Virus record (IMG/VR): IMGVR_UViG_3300027734_000165
Coordinates: 1 to 36,725 of that record
DNA: 36,725 nucleotides
Direction: 5' to 3' (one strand)
DNA from: a virus
The first letter of the stretch is position 1, and each line of letters starts with the position of its first letter. This document shows positions 30,700 through 36,725 of the stretch, in pieces. Under the pieces are notes generated by a model. The model worked only from the letters and a program-made list of their open reading frames with translations, searched no databases and was not told where the DNA came from. A program made the position numbers and the translations under genes.

Positions 30700-30986
30700 T
30701 TATTCCTCTTAGAGATCGCTTTAGCCTTTGCTTTAGCGTCTTCCTTGGACGTTGCGCCCCAAGCTCTAAGAGAAAGTAAAAGTCGGGTAGGCTTTCCATC
30801 TTTCATCTCAGCGCCAGGCATATTGCCCATTCGTGCTAAAAAGGATGCCCTACGAGGGTTGTCTCCCGACTTAACTGGTGCTTTTAAATTACCACCTGTT
30901 TCTTGATTATACGATGCTCTTCCTTTGGCATTCAAGCCCCCAGAAGGAGATTTCCCCTCTTTTGTTTGCCAAGCAGGGGATTTCAT
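30696..30986 (-). CDS. Small basic phage protein, DUF6321-like (96 aa)
   Basis: The product begins MKSPAWQTKEGKSPSGGLNA, then KGRASYNQETGGNLKAPVKS and a basic C-terminal helix (SKEDAKAKAKAISKRNK). The opening KSPAWQ-x-KEGK-x-x-x-GGLN(A)KGR is the pattern I associate with the DUF6321 family in cyanophages and related viruses; function there is unknown. It is strongly basic, so contact with DNA in the head is plausible. Four-base overlaps couple it to both neighbours. Confidence 0.78.
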   Translation of the reverse strand: MKSPAWQTKEGKSPSGGLNAKGRASYNQETGGNLKAPVKSGDNPRRASFLARMGNMPGAEMKDGKPTRLLLSLRAWGATSKEDAKAKAKAISKRNK

Positions 30987-31144
30987 TTCTTTTTCTTGGA
31001 CTTTCCAGCCTCACTTAAAGCAATGGCAATTGCTTGTTTCTGAGAAGTAACAGTTGGGCCTTTCTTAGAGCCAGAGTGCAGTTTACCCGCACCATACTCT
31101 TTCATTACTTTGCTGATCTTAGCTTCTGCTTTAGTTTTTTTCAT
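30983..31144 (-). CDS. Small basic phage protein, DUF6496-like (53 aa)
   Basis: The ATG at 31144 lies one base after the upstream stop, so the short form MKKTKAEAKISKVMKEYGAG is preferred over a long extension that would overlap the previous gene. The product continues KLHSGSKKGPTVTSQKQAIA and ends with a Lys run. The pattern KxxKVMxExxxGKLHSGSK-x-GPxV is known from the small DUF6496 proteins of phages and bacteria, of unknown function. It is highly basic. Position among head genes suggests a minor head or DNA-associated protein. Confidence 0.75.
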   Translation of the reverse strand: MKKTKAEAKISKVMKEYGAGKLHSGSKKGPTVTSQKQAIAIALSEAGKSKKKK

Positions 31145-31145
31145 A

Positions 31146-31430
31146 TTAGTACAAAACCTTTGCTGTAATAGTTCCAGATGTGTAAGCAGTGCAGTTGGCT
31201 CGCAAATACTTAGGAGCATTAGCAACAGTAACGATGCCATCAGCAGTCAATGCAGTGCCAATGGTTGCATAGGTAGTACCATCAAGACTGCCTTGCAAAG
31301 CTACAGTAGCAGTTGTAATGCCTGTAACTTGAAGAAATGCAGGTTGACCCGCATCAGCTTGAACTGCTTTAGAAGCACCAGCCGCAGTTACAGCATTAAG
31401 TAGAGTAACGGGAGTAGTTAAAGACGACAT
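31146..31430 (-). CDS. Small beta-rich virion protein (94 aa)
   Basis: The product begins MSSLTTPVTLLNAVTAAGAS and has the pattern of a small beta-sandwich (QVTGITTATVALQGSLDG, then TTYATIGTALTADGIVTV, and KYLRANCTAYTSGTITAKVL). Proteins of this kind in phages are decoration-like or minor structural proteins. The start overlaps the preceding stop by one base (TAATG). The exact family is unknown to me. Confidence 0.77.
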   Translation of the reverse strand: MSSLTTPVTLLNAVTAAGASKAVQADAGQPAFLQVTGITTATVALQGSLDGTTYATIGTALTADGIVTVANAPKYLRANCTAYTSGTITAKVLY

Positions 31431-31576
31431 TATTTACCTCTTCCAGATTTCTTCATCATATTAGTAGCAGTACGGCTACCACGAGTAGGCATAGCTTTAG
31501 GCTTACCAACAGCAATCATAATAGCCAAGGGCATACCTTTAGGCTTCTTTTCTGGCATCTTCTTAGCGGGTTTCAT
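31430..31576 (-). CDS. Small basic Pro/Met/Lys-rich peptide (48 aa)
   Basis: This short gene has an excellent ribosome site (AAGGAGAAGCC), starts at ATG 31576 overlapping the previous stop (ATGA), and ends TAA 31430 overlapping the next start (TAATG). The product begins MKPAKKMPEKKPKGMPLAIM and contains two similar KPKGMP / KPKAMP segments, ending MMKKSGRGK. It is strongly basic. I know of no function. Together with the genes at 30696 and 30983 it makes three consecutive basic head-region proteins (with one beta protein between them), suggesting DNA-contacting minor virion proteins. Confidence 0.78.
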   Translation of the reverse strand: MKPAKKMPEKKPKGMPLAIMIAVGKPKAMPTRGSRTATNMMKKSGRGK

Positions 31577-31980
31577 GGCTTCTCCTTAGTAATAGGGCCA
31601 CCTGATTTCCAAGCGTCACAGGTACGTTTGGCAGCGCAAGTGAACTGAAATAAGTCGCAATATCCTAAATCTGCGGCTTTAATGAAATTCTTGTCATAGG
31701 AGAGTTCTCCTTCTACTTCATCCTTCTCCAAACCGCCTTCAATACAGGCCATCATCTTTGGAGTCTGGATAAACGCTGCACAATTACCACATCTCATAGA
31801 CTTTATGGTGTCGGTAGGAGCGTTATACATCTTGGCTTTAGTCAACCAAAAAGCATCATTTGCTTCATCTGGATTAGGAGGGCCATAGCCAAACTTCTTG
31901 AACGCATTATTGCGGTTCTTCAGGTTAATAGATACATCCTGAGTGGCTATTGGACAAGTAACACCAGATAAAAGTTTCAT
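31573..31980 (-). CDS. Cysteine-rich phage protein (135 aa)
   Basis: Cysteines occur at 9, 64, 67, 79, 108, 115 and 121 in the pattern CGNC-x11-C ... GYCDLFQFTC-x5-C, with conserved-looking aromatics (FQF, DAW). The spacing suggests metal or iron-sulfur binding. I have seen this layout in head-region proteins of environmental phages, without an assigned role. The N-terminal half is a helical, charged segment (NNAFKKFGYGPPNPDEANDA). It overlaps both neighbours by four bases. A metal-stabilised virion component and a redox protein are both possible. Confidence 0.75.
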   Translation of the reverse strand: MKLLSGVTCPIATQDVSINLKNRNNAFKKFGYGPPNPDEANDAFWLTKAKMYNAPTDTIKSMRCGNCAAFIQTPKMMACIEGGLEKDEVEGELSYDKNFIKAADLGYCDLFQFTCAAKRTCDAWKSGGPITKEKP

Positions 31981-32183
31981 TTTGAAAATACTCTGTCAGC
32001 CACAAAAGTAATAGCGCCACCCACAAAGGAGGCTATTGCCATACCAACAAACATACCGCCTTTAGACTTATTAGCCATCTCAAGTAGTTGTTTAATGTCT
32101 TCACGCATAGCAGAAACTTCTGTCTGTAAAGCCTCAACTTGAGCCTCTAATTTACCAAATTCTCTTGGATCAATCTCAGACAT
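31977..32183 (-). CDS. Coiled-coil plus membrane anchor protein, XhlA-like (68 aa)
   Basis: An N-terminal coiled coil (FGKLEAQVEALQTEVSAMRE, DIKQLLEMANKS) is followed by one transmembrane segment (GGMFVGMAIASFVGGAITFV) and a short basic tail. This layout is that of small XhlA/hemolysin-type proteins of phages, membrane-bound accessories of lysis. It is placed among head genes, away from the lysis cassette, so another role, such as membrane association during assembly, is possible. It overlaps upstream and downstream genes by eight and four bases. Confidence 0.75.
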   Translation of the reverse strand: MSEIDPREFGKLEAQVEALQTEVSAMREDIKQLLEMANKSKGGMFVGMAIASFVGGAITFVADRVFSK

Positions 32184-32361
32184 TTTCTTCTTTCTTTGGT
32201 CTTCCAGCCTTCCGCACAGGAGGGTCTAGAACAACAGGTTTAGTTTCGACCTCTTCTTGGTCAACTCTAACATAGCCCTGATGACCTTTCATTGTGTCAA
32301 TATCATACTGATATGTGAAAGTAACTGTGTTACCGCTTTGTAAGCATCGAAAGGTTGCCAT
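32176..32361 (-). CDS. Small protein with AT-hook-like tail (61 aa)
   Basis: The product begins MATFRCLQSGNTVTFTYQYD, a small beta-like part, and ends with PVRKAGRPKKEENV, which contains the AT-hook-like core GRPKK. GGAGTTCTT before ATG 32361 is the ribosome site. It lies just downstream of a strong terminator and so begins a new part of the late operon or is read by leakage. Similar small proteins occur next to coat genes in related phages. Function unknown. Confidence 0.72.
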   Translation of the reverse strand: MATFRCLQSGNTVTFTYQYDIDTMKGHQGYVRVDQEEVETKPVVLDPPVRKAGRPKKEENV

Positions 32362-32371
32362 AAGAACTCCG

Positions 32372-32397
32372 AAAAAAAGGGGGTAGTTAACCCCCTT
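32372..32397 (-). terminator. Strong leftward terminator
   Basis: On the minus strand AAGGGGG, loop TTAACTA, CCCCCTT and then a run of seven T form a perfect seven-pair hairpin with U tract. It follows the decoration-type gene that ends at 32401 and would reduce transcription into the genes below. Confidence 0.88.
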
Positions 32398-32400
32398 AGA

Positions 32401-32727
32401 TTAGTTTACTGGACGACCAATAACCAATTGCAAGTTTGTAGACGCTAAGTCCACAGAACTACCTGTTGGGTTAATAGTAACGATAGTCACTGTATTAGCG
32501 GCTGAGATGTAGGCTCTACGCATAAGACCTGCCTCAGAAACTGTAACTGACATACCGATAACCATATCACCCAAAGCTACGCCTGGCACTGTCACTGTAT
32601 CTGTAGCCGTTGCAGTAGTACCTACTGATGCGCTATCAAGAGTACAAGAAACATCCCAAGTGTCTGTAAAAAGACCACGAAACTGGTCATTGCCCCTGCG
32701 GGAAACGACTGCGGTTGCTGCTGCCAT
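32401..32727 (-). CDS. Putative head decoration protein (108 aa)
   Basis: The product begins MAAATAVVSRRGNDQFRGLF and is beta-rich (SVGTTATATDTVTVPGVALG, MSVTVSEAGLMRRAYISAAN). Genes of this size directly after the coat protein commonly encode capsid decoration proteins. It is flanked on both sides by intrinsic terminators, so its transcript level can differ from both neighbours, as expected for an abundant structural protein. GGAGAATTTAAT is the ribosome site. Function is inferred from place and composition. Confidence 0.75.
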   Translation of the reverse strand: MAAATAVVSRRGNDQFRGLFTDTWDVSCTLDSASVGTTATATDTVTVPGVALGDMVIGMSVTVSEAGLMRRAYISAANTVTIVTINPTGSSVDLASTNLQLVIGRPVN

Positions 32728-32752
32728 ATTAAATTCTCCTTAATGTAAAAGA

Positions 32753-32778
32753 CCCCCCCACCCGAAGGTGAGGGGAAA
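32753..32778 (-). terminator. Terminator with C(UUCG)G tetraloop after the coat gene
   Basis: On the minus strand CCCCTCACC, TTCG and GGTGGGGGG form a hairpin with a stabilising UUCG loop closed by C-G, a one-base bulge and then TCTTTT. It lies between the coat gene and the decoration-type gene. Confidence 0.75.
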
Positions 32779-32786
32779 GGTTGTAA

Positions 32787-33776
32787 TCAAGAAGGTACAA
32801 CCAAGGCAAACATGGAAGAAGAAGTAGCTGCACCAGTAGTAGCAGCGTTTCTCAAAGCGGCAACACCATACAAAGTGTCAGATGTAAACAAAGTAGCAAG
32901 GTACTCTTGCTTGTACTGAACTTGTGAACGGATACCAACTTGCTCAACCAGAACCATAGATTCCTTGTGACCCATCAAGCAGACACGACCAATAGAAGTT
33001 CCGCTTGCTGGGTAAGCAGCAGTTGCAGAAGCATGGTCAGCATTGCTAGAAGTGAACACGGGAATACCATAAAGGTTACCGATTTCACCATTGCGGATAG
33101 CGTTGCCATCACCCACAAAAGCCTGCTCAGTGTAACGGGCAAGACCCATCAATGTGTTACGGCTTGAAGGAGGAATGATGAAGAAGCGACCATCCATAGG
33201 AGTGTCGTTGTCATCCAAACGCTGAATAGTACGACGAATAGCCGCATCAGTCAGAGCAGAGGCGTTACCAGCGCTTGAGTTAGCACTGTAGTCAAAGGCT
33301 GTTGTGCCATCACCACCGATGAAACCACCAGTGTAACGTGCGCTATCGGCAGTACCACCATTGGCAGAACGACCCAACTGAATCAAGTCTGTATCGACTT
33401 GTTTAGCCAAGGCATAACCTGCGTCAGATGTGTAGAAGTTACGCATAGAGTTCAGGGCTTGAACTTCTGCAATATCTTCAATCAAACGGCTATATTCATA
33501 GTGCTTGTTGATAGATACTTGAACTTCAGATGCTGTATCTACGATGAGGGTAACTGCATCAGTTTTGCTCTTCAAAGATGCGTTGCCACGACCAGGGGCT
33601 GGAATGTGAACTGTGTCACCTTTCTTGCCCTTGAAGTTCATCTTCATAACCAAGTTCGCTAGAACAAGGTTCTTTTTGTAACTAGCAATAATTTCATCAC
33701 TCCAGATTTCTGGAATGAAGTTAGCTGCGGACGTTACTGTGGTTGCATTATTAGGTGCGAATGCTGTATTAGCCAT
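32787..33776 (-). CDS. Major capsid protein
   Basis: The 329-residue product begins MANTAFAPNNATTVTSAANF, then IPEIWSDEIIASYKKNLVLA and the coat-type stretch GKKGDTVHIPAPGRGNASLK. It continues through RLIEDIAEVQALNSMRNF, a PMDGRFFIIPPSSRNTLMG segment and GNLYGIPVFTSSN, all typical of HK97-fold coat proteins of podovirus and siphovirus type. It follows the scaffold, and a terminator follows it. GGAGATTTAATC is a strong ribosome site, as expected for the most abundant protein. Confidence 0.92.
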   Translation of the reverse strand: MANTAFAPNNATTVTSAANFIPEIWSDEIIASYKKNLVLANLVMKMNFKGKKGDTVHIPAPGRGNASLKSKTDAVTLIVDTASEVQVSINKHYEYSRLIEDIAEVQALNSMRNFYTSDAGYALAKQVDTDLIQLGRSANGGTADSARYTGGFIGGDGTTAFDYSANSSAGNASALTDAAIRRTIQRLDDNDTPMDGRFFIIPPSSRNTLMGLARYTEQAFVGDGNAIRNGEIGNLYGIPVFTSSNADHASATAAYPASGTSIGRVCLMGHKESMVLVEQVGIRSQVQYKQEYLATLFTSDTLYGVAALRNAATTGAATSSSMFALVVPS

Positions 33777-33800
33777 GATTAAATCTCCAATAAATTAAGT

Positions 33801-34544
33801 TTACTTAACTCTACCCTCTTGATACGCTTGCATGATTTCATCAGAAAGCGCCTCATAGCGGTTAGGGTCTTGCATTTTTAGCCGAATAAGGTCTGCCCTA
33901 CGATAAACCCGTTTTGAGGATTCACCAGAACCACCTACATCTACTCCAACTGCTTTCAAATTCTGCTTGCGAGTGGCTTCTCCAGCATCACTCACTTGCT
34001 TCTGTTTGACAGATCGAAGTTCTTTGTAAGTCGTTAGCAGTTCATTGGCAGAATCATAATCGAAATCAGCATCAGCACGTTTAAACAGATCAATTCGTAC
34101 AGGGCTAGATTTAACCCAGTTTGTAAAGTCCTCATTTTTAGCAATATCGCCAAAATCAGGATGTTCTTGTGCTAACTTTTGCTGAATTTGCGCCCTTTTC
34201 ATTTCGAGAGTCGCTTGGCGAGCCGCAATAATGTCAGGGTGACTATCAACTGTCCTTTGGACTGCCTTCTGAGGATTCTCAAAGAAATCTACTTCAGGCT
34301 CTACTTCTCTAGTTTGCTGTTGTCTAGAACTTAGGTTCTGCTTGATAAGTTCATCGGCTAACTTTCTAACTTCGCCAACCTCTTGTGCTTGCTTTCCAAT
34401 GAGCTTTTCAGCCTCTTGGTGCATTCTCACAATGTCATCTAAACTTTTATCCCTGTATTTTTCAGGGAGTTCAGCCTTCTGCGAAATCTTCTGTTCTTCG
34501 ATTTCTAACTCACCAAACTCTTCTTTTTCATTGTCAACTAACAT
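33801..34544 (-). CDS. Scaffolding protein
   Basis: The 247-residue product is highly charged and helical, with Glu/Lys/Gln-rich coiled coils (MHQEAEKLIGKQAQEVGEVR, NPQKAVQRTVDSHPD) and a basic C-terminal part (SKRVYRRADLIRLKMQDPNR) that fits a coat-binding helix. Position directly before the major capsid gene, 24 bases apart, is the standard scaffold position. AAAGGAAAAAGT is the ribosome site. No protease signature is seen, so it is probably a release-type scaffold. Confidence 0.87.
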   Translation of the reverse strand: MLVDNEKEEFGELEIEEQKISQKAELPEKYRDKSLDDIVRMHQEAEKLIGKQAQEVGEVRKLADELIKQNLSSRQQQTREVEPEVDFFENPQKAVQRTVDSHPDIIAARQATLEMKRAQIQQKLAQEHPDFGDIAKNEDFTNWVKSSPVRIDLFKRADADFDYDSANELLTTYKELRSVKQKQVSDAGEATRKQNLKAVGVDVGGSGESSKRVYRRADLIRLKMQDPNRYEALSDEIMQAYQEGRVK

Positions 34545-34601
34545 ACTTTTTCCTTTTTCCTGCCGTTATCGGTTGTAGGAGATTCAACTCGGCATAATTG
34601 C

Positions 34602-34829
34602 TTATGAGTTGAGTTTCTGCTCAGATTTCAACTTGTCAGTATGACTTTTCCCAAATTTGGCATGAGCCGTTGGGAAAGAACCAGACCATCCTTCAAGTTT
34701 AAAAGCTGGAGCAGAGAGAGTGCGGTTAGCCAAAGCGCCACACTCACACTTTAAGTTCGTTGCCTCATAAACAACAAACTTTTCCGTTTTGTGTCCGTTT
34801 TCACAGACGTAATCATAAAATCTCTTCAT
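34602..34829 (-). CDS. Small zinc-ribbon phage protein (75 aa)
   Basis: The product begins MKRFYDYVCENGHKTEKFVV and has a C/H pair (Cys9, His13) and CECG (Cys28, Cys30), an FmdB-type zinc ribbon. It is followed by the conserved stretch LSAPAFKLEGWSGSFPTAHA and a Lys-rich tail. Proteins of this type lie just before scaffold genes in many environmental podoviruses; role unknown. It overlaps gene D by 17 bases and is 57 bases before the scaffold. Confidence 0.8.
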   Translation of the reverse strand: MKRFYDYVCENGHKTEKFVVYEATNLKCECGALANRTLSAPAFKLEGWSGSFPTAHAKFGKSHTDKLKSEQKLNS

Positions 34830-35040
34830 ACGCCCTCTCGCTGATCTCTTTAAGATTTCTCAGCCAAGTTAATATAGAAAGTTCACCTTTTTTGAATTGT
34901 AGGTCTTTCTCATCAGAAATTACAGAGATATTATTCAAAGATACTATTATTTTGTCAATATCTTCTATCAAATCTTTCCACCCCTGTTGAGACATCATCT
35001 CAAAACGAGCTTCGTAGTATTTTTGCAATTCAGGAGTCAT
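34813..35040 (-). CDS. Small helical phage protein D, complete copy (75 aa)
   Basis: The product begins MTPELQKYYEARFEMMSQQG, then WKDLIEDIDKIIVSLNNISV and a KKGELSILTWLRNLKEIS segment ending ERAYEEIL. It is helical and charged; a frequent small gene between portal and head genes in podovirus-like genomes. A truncated second copy lies at 1-156 and is nearly identical. The 3' end overlaps the zinc-ribbon gene. Function is not known. Confidence 0.85.
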   Translation of the reverse strand: MTPELQKYYEARFEMMSQQGWKDLIEDIDKIIVSLNNISVISDEKDLQFKKGELSILTWLRNLKEISERAYEEIL

Positions 35041-35340
35041 TTAAACCCCAATCGAACCATTCATGTCAGCTTGGGACATTACCCATGCGTAACATTTAGC
35101 CAAGAAAGTTGCACCAGTTTGTGATTCAACTTCACTCAATGGGCAATGGTATCTACGAAATTCCACATCACGAGTGTCATCATTCTCAGGGCGTTTTGCA
35201 TAACCAACAACATCTAACATGACGCTATGACGACTGTCTGAATTGCGGGTGTAACTGATAGATGCAGTTGCAATGCGAAAGTAAGCACCCGCAAATGGAA
35301 CGCCATATTGAGATGTTGATAAATCAAGTTGTATCGCCAT
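35041..35340 (-). CDS. Conserved small phage protein A, copy 2 (99 aa)
   Basis: The ATG at 35340 is the true start, as in copy 1; a longer frame to 35391 would run into the fibre gene. Differences from copy 1 include STSQYG for TQSQYG, VPFA for IPFS, NSDS for NADS and YAKR for YATR; most other changes are silent. This shows both alleles are under selection. It follows the chimeric fibre gene by eight bases and abuts gene D. Confidence 0.87.
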   Translation of the reverse strand: MAIQLDLSTSQYGVPFAGAYFRIATASISYTRNSDSRHSVMLDVVGYAKRPENDDTRDVEFRRYHCPLSEVESQTGATFLAKCYAWVMSQADMNGSIGV

Positions 35341-35348
35341 AATAATCC

Positions 35349-36725
35349 TTATGCGTATGTTGTTTCTATTGTTTGAATGGTAGCAACCCATTGGATATTT
35401 GTAGCCGCTGCACCAGTAGCAGTTACCGTAAGTCCACCATTAGTTGTATCAGCAGTTAATGCTAATGTCCAAAGAGGAGTGTTAATAATTGCAGTTACCA
35501 TTGAAAAAACAAGAGTTGTACTTGCTGCATTTGCCTCTCTGCGGATTAAGCCTTCAACTTTCCATGCGGCTGATGCTGTTCCACCCGATGCTTGTTGACG
35601 AGCTACAACTGTTCCAGTAAATGCAAATGCTGAACTATTTGGCAAAATAACTTGATTTGTAGAACTAGCAGCAGCTCCATCTGAAGTTGCAACTACTGAT
35701 GTTGCAGAAGTTGTTGAGGCTCTTAAATTTGTTATTCCATACTGAGCATCACCTTGACCTGCAAAAAATCCACCAGCGTAATTATATTTGCCATAAACAG
35801 AAGAAACTGCTCCTGCTCCAAGAGCAACAGAATACCTATAATCTGTTCTTGCTCCATCGCCAATAGCAATTGAACTTGCTCCACTAGCAGTAGGATTGGT
35901 AACGTAATAGTTATTTCCAATACAAACCGCACCTAAAGCACTTGCAGTAGCTCCAGCACCTATTGCTAAAGTATTGGCGGCATTTGATGTTGATGTATCA
36001 CCAATTGCAACAGCACTAGTTGCGCTTGCAGTTGCTCTTCGACCAAGTGCAATACTATTTGTACTTTTAGCCCCATAAGTACTTGTTCCGTTGGCTGCTA
36101 CATGAACAGCAAACGAATCAGCTCCTGATGCGTAAGAATTACCTAATGCTATTGCTCCTGCGCCTGTAGCAGTTGTTGCAGTGTATCCACCCGATCCACC
36201 ACCTAAAGCTAATGAATAGTCAGAACCAGCGGTTGCAACATAACCGCCCGCCATTGCACCCGTACCAGAAGCAGTGCAAGTGTATCCAACAGCAATAGAG
36301 TCTTGACCTGATGCATTTGATGCCCCACCTACAGCAGTACCACCACTTCCTGCGGCAGATGCTCTTGTATAACTAATAGGGATATTTTCTGCATATCCAC
36401 GCATTGTCTTTTTATTACCTGTTTGCCAATTTGTGCCATCACAGATAATTTGTGTTCCCTCACCCCTACGGAGAATTACAGTAGTTCTTCCATCAATTGT
36501 TTCAGCACCATTAGGGTCAATAGTTATTACATCCGTAGAAACTGTAGATGTATTCCAAATAAAACAATTGAAACCTCTGGTAAAACTACTAGCAGGCGCA
36601 ATTGAAATAGTATAAACACCAGATGTAGAGTTAATAATAAAGTTGCTATCACTAGGCGTTACTATATATGCCGCAGTAATGTTCTTTATCTGCAAGTTTC
36701 CTAATGGTTGAACCGCATAGTTAAA
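35349..36725 (-). CDS. Chimeric fibre gene (C N-terminus, B-like C-terminus), partial at right edge
   Basis: The frame is open through the right edge; by comparison with C, about 10 N-terminal codons are missing. From 35743 to 36725 the DNA is identical to 2204-3186 of gene C. From about 35742 down to the stop it is different. It first resembles C (NLRASTTSATSVVATSDGAA), then switches near AFAFTGTVVARQQ to a B-like end (GGTASAAWKVEGLIRREANA to WVATIQTIETTYA). It has the same YadA-head-like repeats and fibre role as C. It is a recombinant or an allele, not a simple copy. Confidence 0.85.
   Translation of the reverse strand, partial: FNYAVQPLGNLQIKNITAAYIVTPSDSNFIINSTSGVYTISIAPASSFTRGFNCFIWNTSTVSTDVITIDPNGAETIDGRTTVILRRGEGTQIICDGTNWQTGNKKTMRGYAENIPISYTRASAAGSGGTAVGGASNASGQDSIAVGYTCTASGTGAMAGGYVATAGSDYSLALGGGSGGYTATTATGAGAIALGNSYASGADSFAVHVAANGTSTYGAKSTNSIALGRRATASATSAVAIGDTSTSNAANTLAIGAGATASALGAVCIGNNYYVTNPTASGASSIAIGDGARTDYRYSVALGAGAVSSVYGKYNYAGGFFAGQGDAQYGITNLRASTTSATSVVATSDGAAASSTNQVILPNSSAFAFTGTVVARQQASGGTASAAWKVEGLIRREANAASTTLVFSMVTAIINTPLWTLALTADTTNGGLTVTATGAAATNIQWVATIQTIETTYA

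Larger units (their letters stand above)
34885..36725. repeat. Right version of the duplicated end locus (D-A-chimeric fibre)
   Basis: Base 34885 pairs with base 1 (offset 34884), and base 36725 pairs with base 3186 (offset 33539). The change of offset reflects the missing fibre gene. The direct orientation of the two versions at the two ends is what a circular or circularly permuted genome gives. Confidence 0.85.

Noticed and set aside
31146-31240. 32-residue N-terminal extension of the DUF6496-like protein
   Set aside because: The hydrophobic extension overlaps the upstream coding frame. The ATG at 31144, immediately after the upstream stop, gives the familiar MKKTKAEAKI start.
34885-36725. 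Exact direct terminal repeats of a linear phage
   Set aside because: The copies differ by SNPs and by a 1345-base length difference, so they are not simple terminal repeats.
1-36725. tRNA genes, CRISPR array, integrase with attachment site, insertion sequence
   Set aside because: I looked through intergenic regions and gene products on both strands and saw none that could be supported. tRNAs hidden within coding regions cannot be excluded without a dedicated scan.

Overview
The window is almost entirely the genome of a tailed bacteriophage, most likely a podovirus. Terminase, portal, scaffold, HK97-type coat protein, a head-tail adaptor and several large virion proteins are present. No tape-measure, tail-tube or sheath gene is recognisable, and neither is a phage DNA or RNA polymerase, integrase, CI-type repressor, tRNA or CRISPR array. 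Base composition is moderately AT-rich. Gene content and GH24-type lysis suggest a Gram-negative host, possibly a freshwater betaproteobacterium, but the host is inference only.

Layout. Positions 1-9670 are leftward: a small DNA-binding-type gene, terS, terL, portal, a collagen-like protein, an Mtd_N-type fibre, and two paralogous fibres (B and C) with YadA-head-like repeats, followed by small genes A and D. Positions 9858-11007 are a rightward cluster of small early-type genes closed by a strong terminator. Positions 11124-14952 are a leftward DNA-metabolism block: Ref/HNH-like nuclease, RusA resolvase, a Mom-like DNA-modification enzyme and a DnaT/O-like replication protein. Positions 15082-17480 are a rightward recombination block: ERF annealing protein, a protein with an SSB-like C-terminal tip, a winged-helix protein, zinc-binding proteins and a MazG-like hydrolase. 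From 34829 back to 17482 the leftward late block reads scaffold, coat, small head proteins, adaptor, tail and fibre proteins, large virion (putative ejection) proteins, the lysis cassette, a HELLH metalloprotease, an HTH-metallophosphoesterase and a small membrane protein.

The two ends overlap in content. Positions 34885-36725 are a second version of 1-3186, so the molecule is probably circular or circularly permuted with a unit of about 34.9 kb. The two versions are not identical. The left one carries two tandem fibre genes (C then B). The right one carries a single chimeric fibre: its N-terminal part is base-for-base C over about 983 bp, and its C-terminal part is B-like but diverged. This records fibre-gene gain or loss by recombination, either as two strains merged in one assembly or as a real duplication.

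Most genes are packed with ATGA or TAATG overlaps. Those junctions support five short genes of 59 codons or fewer: three single- or double-pass membrane peptides, a basic peptide, and a four-cysteine zinc-ribbon protein. There is no gene-free stretch longer than 300 bases.
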